The position numbers and the translations under genes are program-made. 64,000 nucleotides of DNA from Pseudomonas oryzagri (GTDB lineage Bacteria > Pseudomonadota > Gammaproteobacteria > Pseudomonadales > Pseudomonadaceae): the NCBI RefSeq assembly GCF_020831405.1, contig NZ_JAJHPU010000018.1:105219-169218 (forward strand). The letters are read 5' to 3'. Position 1 is the first letter of the stretch; every line of letters starts with the position of its first letter. The notes below the pieces were generated by a model, which was not told the origin of the DNA, ran no database searches, and saw only the letters and a program-made list of their open reading frames with translations. Below, piece after piece: positions 29,946 to 42,514 of this stretch.

Positions 29946-30019
29946 CGTTTGGCCGGGACGCGTGTGCATGAGATTTGCATTGGCTGGCGTACCCGTGTTT
30001 TGTCAGCCAAGGAGTCTGC

Positions 30020-31636
30020 GTGGCCCATTCCGCCCAACGCCGCTGGTATCCCCTCGCCGCCACCATCGCTGCCCTGGTCCTGTTGCCGCTGAGCGTCCTG
30101 CTGCTCAGCTGGAGCGAGGTTGACGGCGAGATCTGGCGTCACCTGTGGGACACCCAGATGTCGCGCCTGCTCGGCAACACCCTGACCCTGGTGCTCGGCG
30201 TCGGCGTCGGCGTGAGCCTGCTCGGCGTCAGCCTGGCCTGGCTCACCGCGCTGTGCGAGTTCCCCGGCCGCAAGTGGCTGGACTGGGCGCTGATGCTGCC
30301 GTTCGCCATTCCCGCCTACGTGCTGGCGTTCGTCTTCGTCGGCCTGCTGGACTTCTCCGGGCCGGTGCAGAGCCTGCTGCGCGAGTGGTTCGGCAGCGGC
30401 CTGCGCCTGCCGCGGGTGCGCTCCACCGGCGGGGTGATCCTGGTGCTGGTGCTGGTCTTCTATCCCTACGTCTACCTGCTGGCGCGCACGGCCTTCCTCG
30501 CCCAGGGACGGGGGCTGATGGAGGCGGCGCGGGTGCTCGGCCTGTCGCCCTGGCAGGCGTTCTGGAAGGTGGCCCTGCCGGTCGCGCGGCCGGCCATCGG
30601 CGCCGGCGTGGCGCTGGCGCTGATGGAAACCCTCGCCGATTTCGGCGCGGTGGCGGTGTTCAACTTCGACACCTTCACCACCGCCATCTACAAGACCTGG
30701 TACGGCTTCTACAGCCTGTCCGGCGCCACCCAGCTGGCCAGCCTGCTGCTGCTGGCGGTGATGCTGCTGCTCTACGGCGAGCGCCGCGCCCGCGGCGCCA
30801 GCCGTCCCGGTAACGAGCGGGCGCGCACCGCCGCCCTGTATCAGCTGCGGGGCGGCCGGGCACTGGCGGCCTGCGCCTGGTGCGGCCTGGTGTTCCTCTG
30901 CGCCTTCGTCGTCCCCGTGCTGCAGCTGCTGGCCTGGTTCTGGCAGCGCGGCCGCTTCGACCTCGACGAGCGTTACGTCGGCCTGATCCTGCACACCCTC
31001 TACCTGGGCGCGCTGGCGGCGCTGATCACCGTGGCGCTGGCCATGCTGCTGGCCTTCGCCCGCCGCCTGGCGCCGACCCGGCGCATGCAGGCGCTGGTCG
31101 GCCTGGCCAACCTCGGCTACGCGCTGCCCGGCTCGGTGCTGGCGGTGTCGATCATGCTGGCCTTCAGCTACCTGGACAATCATCTGGTGATTCCGCTGTC
31201 CGCCAGCCTGGGCGGCGCCGGCAAGCCGCTGCTCTTGGGCAGCCTGGGCGCGCTGCTGCTGGCCTACCTGATCCGCTTCATGGCGGTGGCCCACGGGCCG
31301 CTGGAAAGCAGCCTGGCGCGCATCCGTCCGTCGCTGCCGGAGGCCTCGCGCAGCCTCGGCGTCGGCGGCGTGACGCTGTTCCGCCGGGTCTACCTGCCGC
31401 TCCTGGTGCCGGGCACCCTGAGCGCGGCGCTGCTGGTATTCGTCGACGTGCTCAAGGAGATGCCGGCGACCCTGCTGATGCGCCCGTTCGGCTGGGACAC
31501 CCTGTCGGTGCGGGTGTTCGAGATGACCAGCGAGGGCGAGTGGGCGCGTGCGGCCTTGCCGGCGCTGACCCTGGTGCTGGTCGGCCTGCTGCCGGTGATC
31601 GGCCTGATCCGCCGCTCGGCGCGTCGTTACGGCTGA
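30020..31636 (+). CDS. Ferric iron ABC transporter permease, double domain
   Basis: 538 residues with about 12 membrane helices in two homologous halves, as in FbpB/HitB/SfuB. Each half has an ABC-contact loop of the EAA type: EAARVLGLSPWQAFWKVALP (around residue 170) and EASRSLGVGGVTLFRRVYLP (around residue 440). I chose the GTG at 30020, preceded by AAGGAG at the right distance; a longer frame from an ATG near 29975 lacks this. It forms the inner-membrane channel for iron brought by the preceding binding protein. No ATPase gene follows; the next gene is gcvT. Confidence 0.9.
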   Translation: MAHSAQRRWYPLAATIAALVLLPLSVLLLSWSEVDGEIWRHLWDTQMSRLLGNTLTLVLGVGVGVSLLGVSLAWLTALCEFPGRKWLDWALMLPFAIPAYVLAFVFVGLLDFSGPVQSLLREWFGSGLRLPRVRSTGGVILVLVLVFYPYVYLLARTAFLAQGRGLMEAARVLGLSPWQAFWKVALPVARPAIGAGVALALMETLADFGAVAVFNFDTFTTAIYKTWYGFYSLSGATQLASLLLLAVMLLLYGERRARGASRPGNERARTAALYQLRGGRALAACAWCGLVFLCAFVVPVLQLLAWFWQRGRFDLDERYVGLILHTLYLGALAALITVALAMLLAFARRLAPTRRMQALVGLANLGYALPGSVLAVSIMLAFSYLDNHLVIPLSASLGGAGKPLLLGSLGALLLAYLIRFMAVAHGPLESSLARIRPSLPEASRSLGVGGVTLFRRVYLPLLVPGTLSAALLVFVDVLKEMPATLLMRPFGWDTLSVRVFEMTSEGEWARAALPALTLVLVGLLPVIGLIRRSARRYG

Positions 31637-31667
31637 GTGGCGGCAACATTACGTCTGACGTGTGAAC

Positions 31668-31696
31668 GTGTCAGTTTCCCCCCAGGGGGCTACAAT
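31668..31696 (+). promoter_or_regulatory. Promoter of the gcvTHP operon
   Basis: GTGTCA (31668-31673) and TACAAT (31691-31696) are exactly 17 bases apart, 32 bases before the gcvT start. The -10 matches consensus at five of six positions. A direct repeat ACGTGTGA-ACGTGTCA (31658-31673) overlaps the -35 and could be a regulator site. The leader is too short (under 30 nt) for a glycine riboswitch. Confidence 0.6.
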
Positions 31697-31727
31697 GCGC
31701 GCCATTCGACGCCCGCAAGGAGATCCC

Positions 31728-32813
31728 ATGGGACAGCGTACGCCCCTCTATGATCTGCACGTGGCGCTTGGCGCCAAGATGGTCGATTTCGGCGGCTGGG
31801 ATATGCCGCTGCACTACGGTTCGCAAGTCGAGGAGCACCATCAGGTGCGCAACGACTGCGGGGTTTTCGATGTCTCGCACATGACCGTGGTCGACGTCGT
31901 CGGCGTGCAGGCCGGGGAGTATCTGCGCCGTCTGCTGGCCAACGACGTGATGCGTCTCGACAGGGTCGGCAAGGCACTGTACAGCGTCATGCTCAACCCC
32001 GTGGGCGGCGTCGTCGACGATCTGATCGTCTACCGCTGCGTCGAGGGTTACCGCCTGGTGGTCAACGCCGCCACCCGCGCCAAGGACCTCGCCTGGCTGC
32101 AGGCGCAGGCCGAAGGCTTCAGCGTCGAGCTGCGCGAGCGCCCCGAACTGGCCATGCTCGCCGTGCAGGGCCCGCACGCCCTCGAGCGCTGCACCGAGCT
32201 GCTCAGCCCGGAGCGCGCCGCCGTGGTGCGCGAACTCAAGCCGTTCCACGGCCTGGCGCTGGGCGAGTGGTTCATCGCCCGCACTGGCTACACTGGCGAG
32301 GACGGTCTGGAGATCATCCTGCCGGCCGGCGAGGCGCCGGGCCTGTTCAACGAGCTGGTCGGCGCGGGCATCGCCCCGGCCGGTCTCGGTGCCCGCGACA
32401 CCCTGCGCCTGGAAGCCGGGCTCAATCTCTACGGCCAGGACATGGACGAGGGGGTGACGCCGCAGGCCGCCAACCTCGCCTGGACGGTGGCCTGGGAGCC
32501 GGCCGACCGCGACTTCATCGGCCGCAACGCCCTCGAGGCGCAGCGCGCCGCCGGCGGCGCGGAAACCAAGCTGGTCGGCCTGGTGCTGGAGGAGCGTGGC
32601 GTACTGCGCGCCCACCAGGTGGTGCGCGTGGCCGGCATCGGCGACGGCGAGATCACCAGCGGCAGCTTCTCGCCGACCCTCGGCAAGTCCATCGCCCTCG
32701 CCCGGGTGCCGGCCGGCACCGGCGAGCGCGCCGAGGTGGAGATCCGCGGCAAGTGGTACCCGGTCCGCGTGGTGAAACCGAATTTCGTCCGCCACGGCAA
32801 GCCGCTCATCTGA
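31728..32813 (+). CDS. gcvT: Glycine cleavage system T protein (aminomethyltransferase)
   Basis: 361 residues. T protein transfers the methylene group from aminomethyl-lipoyl H protein to tetrahydrofolate, releasing ammonia. The family start [31 protein letters not shown] fixes the ATG at 31728, which follows AAGGAG; earlier in-frame ATGs have no similarity. The GCV_T folate-binding domain ([32 protein letters not shown]) and the C-terminal barrel are complete. First gene of the gcvT-gcvH-gcvP operon, the copy called gcv1 in P. aeruginosa. Confidence 0.96.
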   Translation: MGQRTPLYDLHVALGAKMVDFGGWDMPLHYGSQVEEHHQVRNDCGVFDVSHMTVVDVVGVQAGEYLRRLLANDVMRLDRVGKALYSVMLNPVGGVVDDLIVYRCVEGYRLVVNAATRAKDLAWLQAQAEGFSVELRERPELAMLAVQGPHALERCTELLSPERAAVVRELKPFHGLALGEWFIARTGYTGEDGLEIILPAGEAPGLFNELVGAGIAPAGLGARDTLRLEAGLNLYGQDMDEGVTPQAANLAWTVAWEPADRDFIGRNALEAQRAAGGAETKLVGLVLEERGVLRAHQVVRVAGIGDGEITSGSFSPTLGKSIALARVPAGTGERAEVEIRGKWYPVRVVKPNFVRHGKPLI

Positions 32814-32888
32814 GCGGCGGCCGCTGGTCCCGATAGAGCTGCAACATTGCCGGCGCGCCGCGCCTCACTTCTTCCAAGGATTACAATC

Positions 32889-33272
32889 ATGAGCAATGTA
32901 CCCGCCGAACTGCGTTACGCCTCCAGCCACGAATGGGCTCGTCTCGAAGCCGACGGCAGCGTCACCGTGGGCATCACCGACCATGCCCAGGAAGCTCTGG
33001 GCGACGTGGTCTTCGTCGAGCTGCCGGAAGTCGGCAAGTCGCTGGGTGCCAGTGAGGCGGCCGGTGTGGTGGAGTCGGTGAAGGCCGCCTCGGACATCTA
33101 CGCGCCGCTGGCCGGCGAGGTGATCGCGGTCAACGAGGCGCTGGCCGATGCGCCGGAGAGCGTCAACAGCGATCCGTACGGTGCCTGGTTCTTCAAGCTC
33201 AAGCCGGCCAGCGCCGCCGATCTCGACCAGCTGCTCGACGCCGCCGCCTACCAGGCCAGCTGCGACGCCTGA
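32889..33272 (+). CDS. gcvH: Glycine cleavage system H protein
   Basis: 127 residues. H protein carries the lipoyl arm that shuttles the aminomethyl group between P, T and L proteins. The lipoylated lysine is K65 in [14 protein letters not shown]. The start [19 protein letters not shown] is the family start, after a CAAGGA ribosome-binding site. It is 75 bases downstream of gcvT and 106 bases before gcvP. Confidence 0.97.
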   Translation: MSNVPAELRYASSHEWARLEADGSVTVGITDHAQEALGDVVFVELPEVGKSLGASEAAGVVESVKAASDIYAPLAGEVIAVNEALADAPESVNSDPYGAWFFKLKPASAADLDQLLDAAAYQASCDA

Positions 33273-33378
33273 TCCTCCTGTCGCTGGTGGCCCGGACCGC
33301 TGCCGGCGGGTCGCCAGCTCCGCGCTTTCCCCGCTCCGGCTGCCGCGGTGGCCGGACCCCCGTACCGGAGTTCGTGTC

Positions 33379-36249
<2,871 letters not shown>

Positions 36250-36271
36250 GCCGGTGCGTCTGACGCAGACA

Positions 36272-36301
36272 CGAAAAAGCCGCCTGCGGGCGGCTTTTTC
36301 G
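36272..36301 (+). terminator. Terminator of gcvTHP
   Basis: A 13-base-pair perfect stem CGAAAAAGCCGCC / GGCGGCTTTTTCG with a four-base loop. With its A run on the other side it may also end the convergent DUF2388 gene. Confidence 0.93.
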
Positions 36302-36319
36302 TGGGCGGGTGGCGGAGTT

Positions 36320-36658
36320 TCAGCGCACCGCGGCGTCCGCGTTGTCGGCGAGGATGGCCCCGGCCAGTTGCTCGTCGCTGGCCTGCAGGTCGGGGCGCTG
36401 CTGGCGGATCTGCTGCAGGGCGGCCTCCAGGTAGGCGCCGCGGATGGCGCCGCCGCTGGCGATGAAGCTGGACGCATCGTCCTGGGCGGCGACCACGATC
36501 TTGTCGTCCTTGAAGGTCGAGTACAGCGAGGCGGAGATTCCCGCGGAAGTGGCGATTTGCCCCCAGTCGACATGCTCGTCGGAGTGTCCGCGATGGTCGG
36601 CCATGGCACTGGCGACGGGCAGGACGACAAGGGATGCAAACAGCAGGGTACAACGCAT
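36320..36658 (-). CDS. DUF2388 (TIGR02448) exported protein
   Basis: 112 residues with a signal peptide (MRCTLLFASLVVLPVASAMA, cleavage after residue 20 or so). The mature part has the family pattern of a Ser/Ala/Thr-rich segment (ATSAGISASLYSTF), then VVAAQDDASSFIASGGAIRGAYLEAAL and SDEQLAGAILA. DUF2388 proteins are small periplasmic proteins largely restricted to Pseudomonas, often in several copies, without known function. The ATG at 36658 follows GGAGTTGATC; upstream TTG is less likely. It is convergent with gcvP and downstream of nfeD on the same strand. Confidence 0.82.
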   Translation of the reverse strand: MRCTLLFASLVVLPVASAMADHRGHSDEHVDWGQIATSAGISASLYSTFKDDKIVVAAQDDASSFIASGGAIRGAYLEAALQQIRQQRPDLQASDEQLAGAILADNADAAVR

Positions 36659-36757
36659 GATCAACTCCGGAGCGAACAGGGATGGCTGAGCGGTTCAGAC
36701 TGTTCCCGTCGTGCCGGAGTTCCCGTCGTCAGCGGGGACGGAGTAGGGTGCGAATGC

Positions 36758-37204
36758 TCAGGCCGACTCGACCTGCAGCACCACGCCCGCCTGGCCGACC
36801 ACCCGTACCTGGCTGCCGGCCGGCAGCGCCGGCCCGCTGACCAGCCAGACGCTGTCGCCGACGCGGATCTTGCCGCGGCCTTCGACGATCGCCTCGTGGA
36901 GGACGAACTGGCGGCCGAGCAGCTCGCTGCCGCGCCGGTTGAGGCCCGGCTGGTCGCCGGGCTTGCCGGCGGCGCGCTGGCGGCGCCACCAGAGCACTGC
37001 AGTGAGGATAGACAGCACGCCGAACAGCAGGTACTGCAGGGTCCAGGGCAGGCCGGGAATGAGGAAAGCGAGAATTCCGACGCAGGCCGCGGCCACCCCG
37101 GTCCACAGCAGGTAACCGCCGGCGCCGAAGACCTCGAGAATCAGCAGCAGGGTGCCGAAGGCCAGCCAGTCCCAGTAGGAGAGATGGAGGAGAAAATCGG
37201 GCAT
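36758..37204 (-). CDS. NfeD family membrane protein
   Basis: 148 residues. Three hydrophobic helices (about residues 10-28, 32-48 and 50-70) are followed by a soluble OB-fold-like domain (RGSELLGRQFVLHEAIVEGRGKIRVGDSVWLVSGP), the C-terminal NfeD domain. NfeD proteins normally pair with a stomatin/SPFH protein (YbbK/QmcA) and influence its membrane assembly. No SPFH gene is adjacent here, so its partner is elsewhere or absent. The start MPDFLLHLSYWDWLAFG is the usual one. It begins 53 bases after the 3' end of the tRNA on the same strand. Confidence 0.85.
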   Translation of the reverse strand: MPDFLLHLSYWDWLAFGTLLLILEVFGAGGYLLWTGVAAACVGILAFLIPGLPWTLQYLLFGVLSILTAVLWWRRQRAAGKPGDQPGLNRRGSELLGRQFVLHEAIVEGRGKIRVGDSVWLVSGPALPAGSQVRVVGQAGVVLQVESA

Positions 37205-37257
37205 CGCATGCCTCGCGGCCGCTGTGCGCAACCCGCCAGAGCGGCGAAGAAGGGAAG

Positions 37258-37334
37258 TGGTGGGCCCAGCAGGACTTGAACCTGCGACCAAGCGATTATG
37301 AGTCGCCTGCTCTGACCAACTGAGCTATAGGCCC
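37258..37334 (-). tRNA. tRNA with CAT anticodon, probably tRNA-Ile2 (lysidine type)
   Basis: The minus strand folds into a complete cloverleaf of 74 bases plus an encoded CCA. The acceptor stem is GGGCCTA / TGGGCCC (one G-T pair), the D arm has AGCTCAGTTGGTCAGAGC, and the anticodon loop is CTCATAA, anticodon CAT. The anticodon arm and variable loop (GGCGACTCATAATCGCTTGGTCGC) equal those of E. coli ileX tRNA-Ile2, in which TilS changes the C34 to lysidine so that it reads AUA. Elongator Met tRNA has CATCACTCATAATGATG instead. Automatic annotation would call it Met. It lies just upstream of nfeD. Confidence 0.88.
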
Positions 37335-37461
37335 GCGTGCCGGCTGGAGGGTGCGGGAAGCCCGCGGGAATGTCTCCGGCCAGTGCATTCGGCGAGGCCG
37401 GCTGGCGTCCTCTCCAGAATACCCGTGCTGCGCGCGCAGGCGCGGCGACGAGGCGCGGCGA

Positions 37462-40400
37462 TTATAGCGATGCCGATGCGCTGGCGCCAAGGGCCGGGGC
37501 GGTCTCCAGGAAGCGCGCGGCGAACTGCGCCGCGGGCATCGGCTGGCCGACCAGGAAGCCCTGGAACTGCTGGCACCCCTCGTGGGCGAGGAAGCGCTGC
37601 TGCGCTGTCGTCTCCACGCCCTCGGCGATCACCGTCAGCTGCATGCTGTGGCCGAGGGCGATGATCGCGCGGGTGATGGCGGCGTCGTTGGGGTCGTCCG
37701 GCAGGCCGGCGACGAACGACTGGTCGATCTTCAGGATGTCGATGGGCAGGCGCTTGAGGTAGCTCAGCGACGAGTAACCGGTGCCGAAGTCGTCGATCGC
37801 CAGCTGCAGCCCGAGCTCCTTGAGCGCCTGGAGGATCGGCAGGGCCTCTTCCTTCTGACTCATCACGAAGGTTTCGGTGATTTCCAGCTGCAGGCTGGCG
37901 GGTGCCAGGCCCGCATCGGCCAGCAGTTCGCTGATCCGCCCGACCAGTTGCGGCTGGCGCAGCTGCGCGCCGGCCAGGTTGACCGCCAGCGGACCGAACG
38001 GCGGGTAGCGCTTCTGCCATTGGTGCATCTGCCGGCAGGCTTCCTGGAGGATCCAGTCGCCCAGTTCGAGGATGCTGCCGTTCTCCTCGGCGATGGTGAT
38101 GAAGCGCTCCGGCGATACCGCGCCCAGCTGCGGGTGATGCCAGCGCAGCAGCGCCTCGGCACCGACCAGGCGACCGTCCGCGAGGCTCAGCTTGGGCTGG
38201 TAGTAGGCGCGCAGCTCGCCGCGCTCGATGGCGCGGCGCAGGTCGTTGCCCAGGGTGATGCGCTCGCTGGCCTGCGAGCTGAGATCGGGGGTGTAGAACT
38301 CGATGCGGTTGCGCCCGCGCGCCTTGGCCCGGTACATGGCGGCGTCGGCGTTCTTGACCAGGGTGGCGACGTCGTCGCCGTGCTCGGGGAACAGGCTGAT
38401 GCCGATGCTCGAACTCATGAAGAACTCGTGGCCGCCGGCATTGAACGGCGGGCCGAAAGCGCCCATCAGCTTGTCGGCGACCCGCTCGACGTCGCAGATC
38501 TGCGCCACGCTGGGCATCAGCACGATGAACTCGTCGCCGCCCAGGCGCGCCACCGTGTCGGCCTCGCGCAACTGCTCGCGCAGGCGCTTGGCGATGCCCT
38601 GCAGGAGCAGGTCGCCGACCGGATGGCCGAGGCTGTCGTTGATGTGCTTGAAGCGGTCGAGGTCGAGGAACAGCACGGCGCCCTGACGCTGCTCCGCCGC
38701 AGCCTGCTCGAGGGCCTGTTGCAGGCGGCTCTCGAACAGCAGGCGGTTGGGCAGGCCGGTCAGCGGGTCGTGGTGGGCCTGATAGTCGAGGCGTGCCTGC
38801 ACGTGCTTGAGGGTGGAAATGTCGGCGAACACCGCCACGTGGTGGGAGATGCGGTTGCCGCCGTTGCGCACCGCGCTGATGGTCATCCAGGCGGGATAGG
38901 TTTCGCCGTTCTTGCGCTGGCTCCACATCTCGCCCTGCCAGTGGCCGTCGCGCTCCAGACTGGTACGGATATCGGCGGCCAGGTCGCTGCCCTGTTCCTC
39001 GGAGGCGAGCAGCTGCGGGGTATGGCCGATGGCCTCGCCCTCGCTGTAGCCGGTGATCGCGCTGAAGGCGCGGTTGATGGCGACGATGCGTTGCTCGAGG
39101 TCGGTGATCATCACGCCCTCGGCGGTGTTTTCGAACACCGTGGCGGCCTGTTGCAGGCGCTCCTGCATCTGCATGCGCTCGGTGACGTCGCGGGCGATGG
39201 TCAGCAGGCAGTCCTCGCCCTCGATCTGCAGCAGCTGGGCGCTGATCTCGCAGAGGCGCTGCTGGCCGTGGCAGGTGCGCAGGGGGACCGGCAGGTGCTG
39301 CACGCTGCCCTCGCGCTCCAGGGTGCGCAACAGGCGCTGGCGGTCGGCGGGGTCGACCCACAGGGTGCGCTCGAGGCTGCTGTTGTTGATCGCTTCGTGG
39401 GCGCTGTAGCCGGTGAGCTGGGTGAAGCCCGGGTTGACCTCCAGCAGCCGGTCGTCGCGCAGGCGGGTGATCGCCAGGGCATCGGGCGAGGCGTAGAACA
39501 CTTTGGCGAACTTCTCCTCGCTGACGTGCAGCTGGCGCTGGGTCTGGCGCAGCGCGGAGAGATCGCGCAGCACCAGGATGGCAGCCGGCTGGTCGTCGAG
39601 CTCGATGCGCCGCGCCGAGAGCAGGGCGGTGAGCTCGCCGCCATCGTGGCGGCGCAGGCAGGTCTCGACGTTGTGCAGGTCGCGCTCGCGCAGTTCGCGC
39701 AGCAGCTGCTGGCCCTGCTGCGGATTGCGCCAAAGGCCGAGTTCGTCGGGGGTATGTTCGCAGACTGCCTCGGCGGCGAGGCCGGTGGTCTGCTCGAAGG
39801 TGCGGTTGACGGTGAGGATGCGTCCGCTGTCGCGGGCGAGCAGCAGCATGACGTCCGGACTGTGCTGGAACACGGTGCCGAACTTCTGCTCGGACAGGCG
39901 CAGGGCCTGCTCGGCGTGGTGGGTGCGGCCGATGTCGAGGAACAAGCCGTGGCACAGGGCGTCGGCGCCGCTCGCCTGGCGCTGCAGGATGGCGAGCACC
40001 CACAGCGGCCGGCCGTCGGCGGCGATCAGGCGGAATTCGTGGCGGCTGGGGGCGCCCTCGGCCTGGGCGCGGAAGAAGGCGAGGGCGGCGGCGGCATCCT
40101 CGGGGTAGAGCGTACGGCTGAGGAAGTCGGCTTCCAGCCAGGCGGCGGTGGGATAGCCGAGCAGGGTGCGGGCGCGCGAGGAGACGTGGGTCAGGCGCAA
40201 GTCGCCCGTATGCATTTCCCAGGCGACCAGCGGGTAGTTATCCAGCTGGCTGCGATAGTGATCGAGCTGTTGCTCCAGGCCGGCGATCTGTTGGCGCTGG
40301 CGGCCCCGGCGCAGATTGCCGTGTACCAGCAGGCCGAGCAACAGCAGGCTGGCCAGGAGCAGCAGGCCCTGGAATGCCAGGACTGGCCAACTCTGCCCGT

Positions 40401-40479
40401 CCCATCCCGGAAGGGCGGCGTGGCTGGAGAGGGGGAGCAATGCCAGATGGAGCGCGGGCATTGCCGGCAGGCGCGACAT
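37462..40479 (-). CDS. PAS-GGDEF-EAL membrane protein, RmcA-like, lacking periplasmic sensor
   Basis: 1005 residues. The order is: an N-terminal signal-like hydrophobic stretch (residues 7-23), one membrane helix (33-53), four PAS-type domains (about 75-190, 197-315, 320-440, 445-565), GGDEF (570-735, intact RLGGDEF near 645) and EAL (750-1000, intact GAEALLRW near 775). This is a cyclic-di-GMP enzyme with sites for both synthesis and breakdown. Its position directly downstream of rpoD and its PAS layout match RmcA (PA0575) of P. aeruginosa, which lowers c-di-GMP in response to phenazine/redox state. RmcA is about 1245 residues with a periplasmic Venus-flytrap domain; that domain is missing here. 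I place the start at the ATG at 40479; an open frame upstream runs into rpoD antisense. Confidence 0.85.
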   Translation of the reverse strand: MSRLPAMPALHLALLPLSSHAALPGWDGQSWPVLAFQGLLLLASLLLLGLLVHGNLRRGRQRQQIAGLEQQLDHYRSQLDNYPLVAWEMHTGDLRLTHVSSRARTLLGYPTAAWLEADFLSRTLYPEDAAAALAFFRAQAEGAPSRHEFRLIAADGRPLWVLAILQRQASGADALCHGLFLDIGRTHHAEQALRLSEQKFGTVFQHSPDVMLLLARDSGRILTVNRTFEQTTGLAAEAVCEHTPDELGLWRNPQQGQQLLRELRERDLHNVETCLRRHDGGELTALLSARRIELDDQPAAILVLRDLSALRQTQRQLHVSEEKFAKVFYASPDALAITRLRDDRLLEVNPGFTQLTGYSAHEAINNSSLERTLWVDPADRQRLLRTLEREGSVQHLPVPLRTCHGQQRLCEISAQLLQIEGEDCLLTIARDVTERMQMQERLQQAATVFENTAEGVMITDLEQRIVAINRAFSAITGYSEGEAIGHTPQLLASEEQGSDLAADIRTSLERDGHWQGEMWSQRKNGETYPAWMTISAVRNGGNRISHHVAVFADISTLKHVQARLDYQAHHDPLTGLPNRLLFESRLQQALEQAAAEQRQGAVLFLDLDRFKHINDSLGHPVGDLLLQGIAKRLREQLREADTVARLGGDEFIVLMPSVAQICDVERVADKLMGAFGPPFNAGGHEFFMSSSIGISLFPEHGDDVATLVKNADAAMYRAKARGRNRIEFYTPDLSSQASERITLGNDLRRAIERGELRAYYQPKLSLADGRLVGAEALLRWHHPQLGAVSPERFITIAEENGSILELGDWILQEACRQMHQWQKRYPPFGPLAVNLAGAQLRQPQLVGRISELLADAGLAPASLQLEITETFVMSQKEEALPILQALKELGLQLAIDDFGTGYSSLSYLKRLPIDILKIDQSFVAGLPDDPNDAAITRAIIALGHSMQLTVIAEGVETTAQQRFLAHEGCQQFQGFLVGQPMPAAQFAARFLETAPALGASASASL

Positions 40480-40542
40480 GACGGTCCCTCGAGTGCGCGG
40501 TCGTTCCTGCAGTGTAGAAGCAGGTCCGCCGCGGCGCCCAAG

Positions 40543-40575
40543 AAAAAACCCCGGGACCTTGCGGTGCCGGGGTTT
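40543..40575 (-). terminator. Terminator of rpoD
   Basis: On the minus strand a nine-base-pair stem AAACCCCGG / CCGGGGTTT with a 15-base loop, whose 3' arm runs on into a total of six T's. It lies 17 bases after the rpoD stop and ends the rpsU-dnaG-rpoD operon before the PAS-GGDEF-EAL gene. Confidence 0.85.
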
Positions 40576-40592
40576 CGGGTCTTGTGCGGCGC

Positions 40593-42446
<1,854 letters not shown>

Positions 42447-42494
42447 GTTCACCCTATCCACTGAAGGTCTTGGCGGGCTGAAGAGAAGCTGGCC

Positions 42495-42500
42495 ATTATA
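42495..42500 (-). promoter_or_regulatory. Consensus -10 box between dnaG and rpoD
   Basis: On the minus strand a perfect TATAAT lies 49 bases before the rpoD start. No convincing -35 is at the 17-base position. The dnaG stop is inside a GGTGC/GCACC hairpin (42509-42523) just upstream. An internal promoter for rpoD is known in E. coli, so this is a reasonable candidate. Confidence 0.5.
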
Positions 42501-42514
42501 GCCGAGCCGGTGCT

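Noticed and set aside
31637..31727. Glycine riboswitch before gcvT
   Set aside because: Only about 25-30 nt lie between the predicted transcription start and gcvT, far too short for either glycine aptamer.
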